Assembly: GCA_002401215.1 (NCBI GenBank)
Contig: NVSL01000001.1
Span: 66,031-75,073, forward strand
Length of the DNA stretch: 9,043 nt
Direction of reading: 5' to 3'
From: Flavobacteriaceae bacterium
GTDB taxonomy: Bacteria > Bacteroidota > Bacteroidia > Flavobacteriales > Flavobacteriaceae
Shown here: positions 7,451-9,043 of the stretch, piece after piece
Layout of the letters: each line of letters starts with the position of its first letter
Numbering within the stretch: position 1 is the stretch's first letter
Notes under the pieces: model-generated
What the model was told of the DNA's origin: nothing
What the model saw: only the letters and a program-made list of their open reading frames with translations
Databases searched by the model: none
Program-made: the position numbers and the translations under genes

Positions 7451-7987
7451 TTAAAATCTAATTGATAATCCTCCTCCAGCACCAAAACGGTTGTCGTAAC
7501 TTGCCATTAAAGAGAAATTTCTAGATAGCATATATTCTGCACCCGCGCTCCAGACGGTTTCAGATTCGTAATTAGTTCCAATTGGAAAATTATTTACAAT
7601 TCCGAAATCAAATTGATATTCATAATAGCCAAAGACTGAAAATTTTGGAAATATCATAATACTTCTTCCTATGGAAACTCTTGGTCTTAATTCACTATCA
7701 ATTCGCGCATCAATGCTGAAAAGATATGGAGATAAATACCGGATTCCTGCTACGGCAACAGTATTGAATTTATCTAAACTATCTGCAATATCATTTTCAA
7801 TATTTACACCTCCAAATACCCTAAAGTAGTCGTGTAAATAATATTCATAGGTGACTTCGGCTTCTAAATTTTCATTCCAACCGTATTCAAAAGAAACATT
7901 AAATTGGTTTCTGATATTTGATGTTGAAGCGTTTAAAGATATCGCATTTGAAGCTGCATCTAACAATCCCCAAGTATAATATCGGTC
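7451..7987 (-). other. Segment of the oxidase gene encoding the outer-membrane-barrel-like domain
   Basis: About 178 residues beginning DRYYTWGLLDAAS follow directly after the last copper motif. They show repeated amphipathic beta strands, such as EAEVTYEYYLHDYFRVFGG, FSVFGYYEYQFDFG and WSAGAEYMLSRNFSLMASY. The chain closes with GGGLSIRF, and a terminal Phe is the usual recognition signal for barrel assembly. The order of short segments parallels PcoB/CopB proteins. The length is shorter than a typical full PcoB, consistent with loss of its variable N-terminal part. Confidence 0.75.
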
Positions 7988-9043
7988 TGTTTCAGATACA
8001 GCAGTTTTTACTGGGTATCCTTTCATTCTTATATCTGCCGGTGTATCATAACTAATTACACGTGCCATACCTCCCATCAAATGGTATAAAATATGACAAT
8101 GAAAAAACCAATCGCCATATTCATTTCCGTAGAATTCTATGGTAACCGATTCCATTGGCGGAACATTTACCGTGTGTTTTAAAGGCGAATATTCTCCGTT
8201 TTTATTTAGAACTCTAAAAAAGTGACCGTGTAAATGCATTGGGTGATGCATCATTGTAAGGTTGTTGAGGGTAATTCGAGTTACTTGATTTCCTTTTATT
8301 TTAATTTTATCGGTTTCGGATAATGGAACGCCATTCATACTCCAAATATAACGTTGCATATTTCCAGTAAGATTCAATAGTATTTCTTTTACAGGAATGT
8401 CTTTATCAAAATTTGTTTTTTCGGGTGATTTTAGATAGCCATACGAATACAAAGAAGCATTTTCTTTGGCGTCCATTTTCATTGGCTCTTCTTCCTTTTT
8501 ATTCATAGATGTAGTTTCTTCTCCCATCTTCATTGGTTCTGAATCCGATTCTTTCATTTTCATACCCGACATTTCTTCATCGTTCATTTGCATTCCGTAT
8601 TCCTTTTTCATTTCGTAACGTTCATCTTTTTTAGGCCTAAACTTTAAAGCGTGCGCTCCCATTTTCATATCCGTTTTTGCGATTTTCATCATCATCCCAA
8701 TTTTATCGGGACGAGGAACATTTGGCGCTTTGAGCGTTTCTCCATTCCCTAAAAAAGCAGATGCAGTTCCTGAACCATCCTGTGCGGTGATTTTAAATTC
8801 AATTTTTCCGTTTTCGGGAATGGTGATTATATAATCATAAGCTTCTGCAATAGCGATAAAGGTTTTGTTCTTTTTTACAGGAACAATATCCAATCCATCA
8901 GCAGATACCAATACAGGATCGCCACCTCCAAAAGTCATCCAAAATGAAGTAGATGCTCCACCATCGATAATTCGTAATCTCACTTTTTCTCCAGGTTTAA
9001 AATCGGGGTAATCAATAGATTCTTCACCATTAATTAAAAAGGC
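7451..9043 (-). CDS. PcoA-type multicopper oxidase fused to PcoB/CopB-like barrel, N-terminus missing
   Basis: The frame is open from the right edge to TAA at 7451-7453, giving 530 residues numbered here from the edge. It probably oxidises periplasmic Cu(I) to Cu(II). Residues 1-100 fit the second cupredoxin domain of the PcoA/CopA oxidases (PGEKVRLRIIDGG, then SADGLDIVPV and AEAYDYIITIP). A Met-rich insert follows at 117-190. The last cupredoxin domain has HPMHLHGH (His267, His270, His272) and HCHILYHLMGGM (His315, Cys316, His317, His321, Met326), the type 1, 2 and 3 copper ligands. The signal peptide and first domain with the HxH ligands lie outside the window. Residues about 353-530 alternate aromatic and polar residues, resemble PcoB/CopB (for example GIRYLSPYLFSIDAR) and end in Phe, as outer-membrane barrels do. 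A GTG at 8983 lies inside the domain and is not the start. Confidence 0.9.
   Translation of the reverse strand, partial: AFLINGEESIDYPDFKPGEKVRLRIIDGGASTSFWMTFGGGDPVLVSADGLDIVPVKKNKTFIAIAEAYDYIITIPENGKIEFKITAQDGSGTASAFLGNGETLKAPNVPRPDKIGMMMKIAKTDMKMGAHALKFRPKKDERYEMKKEYGMQMNDEEMSGMKMKESDSEPMKMGEETTSMNKKEEEPMKMDAKENASLYSYGYLKSPEKTNFDKDIPVKEILLNLTGNMQRYIWSMNGVPLSETDKIKIKGNQVTRITLNNLTMMHHPMHLHGHFFRVLNKNGEYSPLKHTVNVPPMESVTIEFYGNEYGDWFFHCHILYHLMGGMARVISYDTPADIRMKGYPVKTAVSETDRYYTWGLLDAASNAISLNASTSNIRNQFNVSFEYGWNENLEAEVTYEYYLHDYFRVFGGVNIENDIADSLDKFNTVAVAGIRYLSPYLFSIDARIDSELRPRVSIGRSIMIFPKFSVFGYYEYQFDFGIVNNFPIGTNYESETVWSAGAEYMLSRNFSLMASYDNRFGAGGGLSIRF
8474..8695 (-). other. Segment encoding a methionine-rich copper-binding insert
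   Basis: This stretch encodes 74 residues holding 16 methionines, including four MKM triplets (DMKMG, GMKMK, PMKMG, PMKMD) in a Lys/Glu-rich, probably disordered background. It lies between the second and last cupredoxin domains. Met-rich segments occur at comparable places in CueO and PcoA, where they bind Cu(I) or Ag(I). Unlike many PcoA proteins, this one has almost no histidines interleaved. Confidence 0.8.

Noticed and set aside
8981..8983. GTG at 8983 as start of the multicopper oxidase
   Set aside because: The same frame stays open to the window edge, and the 20 residues upstream continue the cupredoxin domain (PGEK before VRLRII). The real start lies outside the window.

Overview
The window looks like chromosomal DNA from a member of the Bacteroidota, most likely Flavobacteriaceae. 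It is strongly AT-rich, starts are preceded by A-rich stretches rather than Shine-Dalgarno sequences, and matches to the Bacteroidota promoter -7 box TAnnTTTG are present. The protein types also fit: a short signal peptide ending IAQ, a lipoprotein, and copper proteins typical of that group.

Left part (1-2977): a class II fumarase gene (fumC), cut by the left edge, is read leftward. Diverging from it is a 59-codon gene for a small membrane protein with a good Bacteroidota promoter and a clear intrinsic terminator, so it appears to be its own transcription unit. A complete class-3-type aldehyde dehydrogenase gene follows, read rightward. The fumarase upstream region holds a tandem 14-bp repeat and a nested inverted repeat.

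Middle (2978-3776): a secreted TPR protein gene, read leftward, ends three bases from the aldehyde dehydrogenase stop. Its upstream gap contains a perfect 17-bp inverted repeat directly abutting a TAnnTTTG box.

Right part (3777-9043): a leftward copper-handling cluster. In transcription order it encodes (1) a PcoA-type multicopper oxidase with a Met-rich insert, followed in the same polypeptide by a beta-barrel segment resembling the outer-membrane copper protein PcoB/CopB; (2) a small K+-channel-like protein starting two bases after the oxidase stop; (3) a Cu(I)-exporting P1B ATPase with one HMA domain and two cysteine-rich metal-binding modules; and (4) an NTF2-fold lipoprotein. The inferred division of labour is that the ATPase pumps Cu(I) out of the cytoplasm and the oxidase converts it to Cu(II) in the periplasm, possibly held at the outer membrane by its barrel. 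The roles of the channel and the lipoprotein are open. The most notable observations are the oxidase-barrel fusion and the coupled channel. I saw no tRNA, rRNA, CRISPR array, insertion sequence or replication origin.
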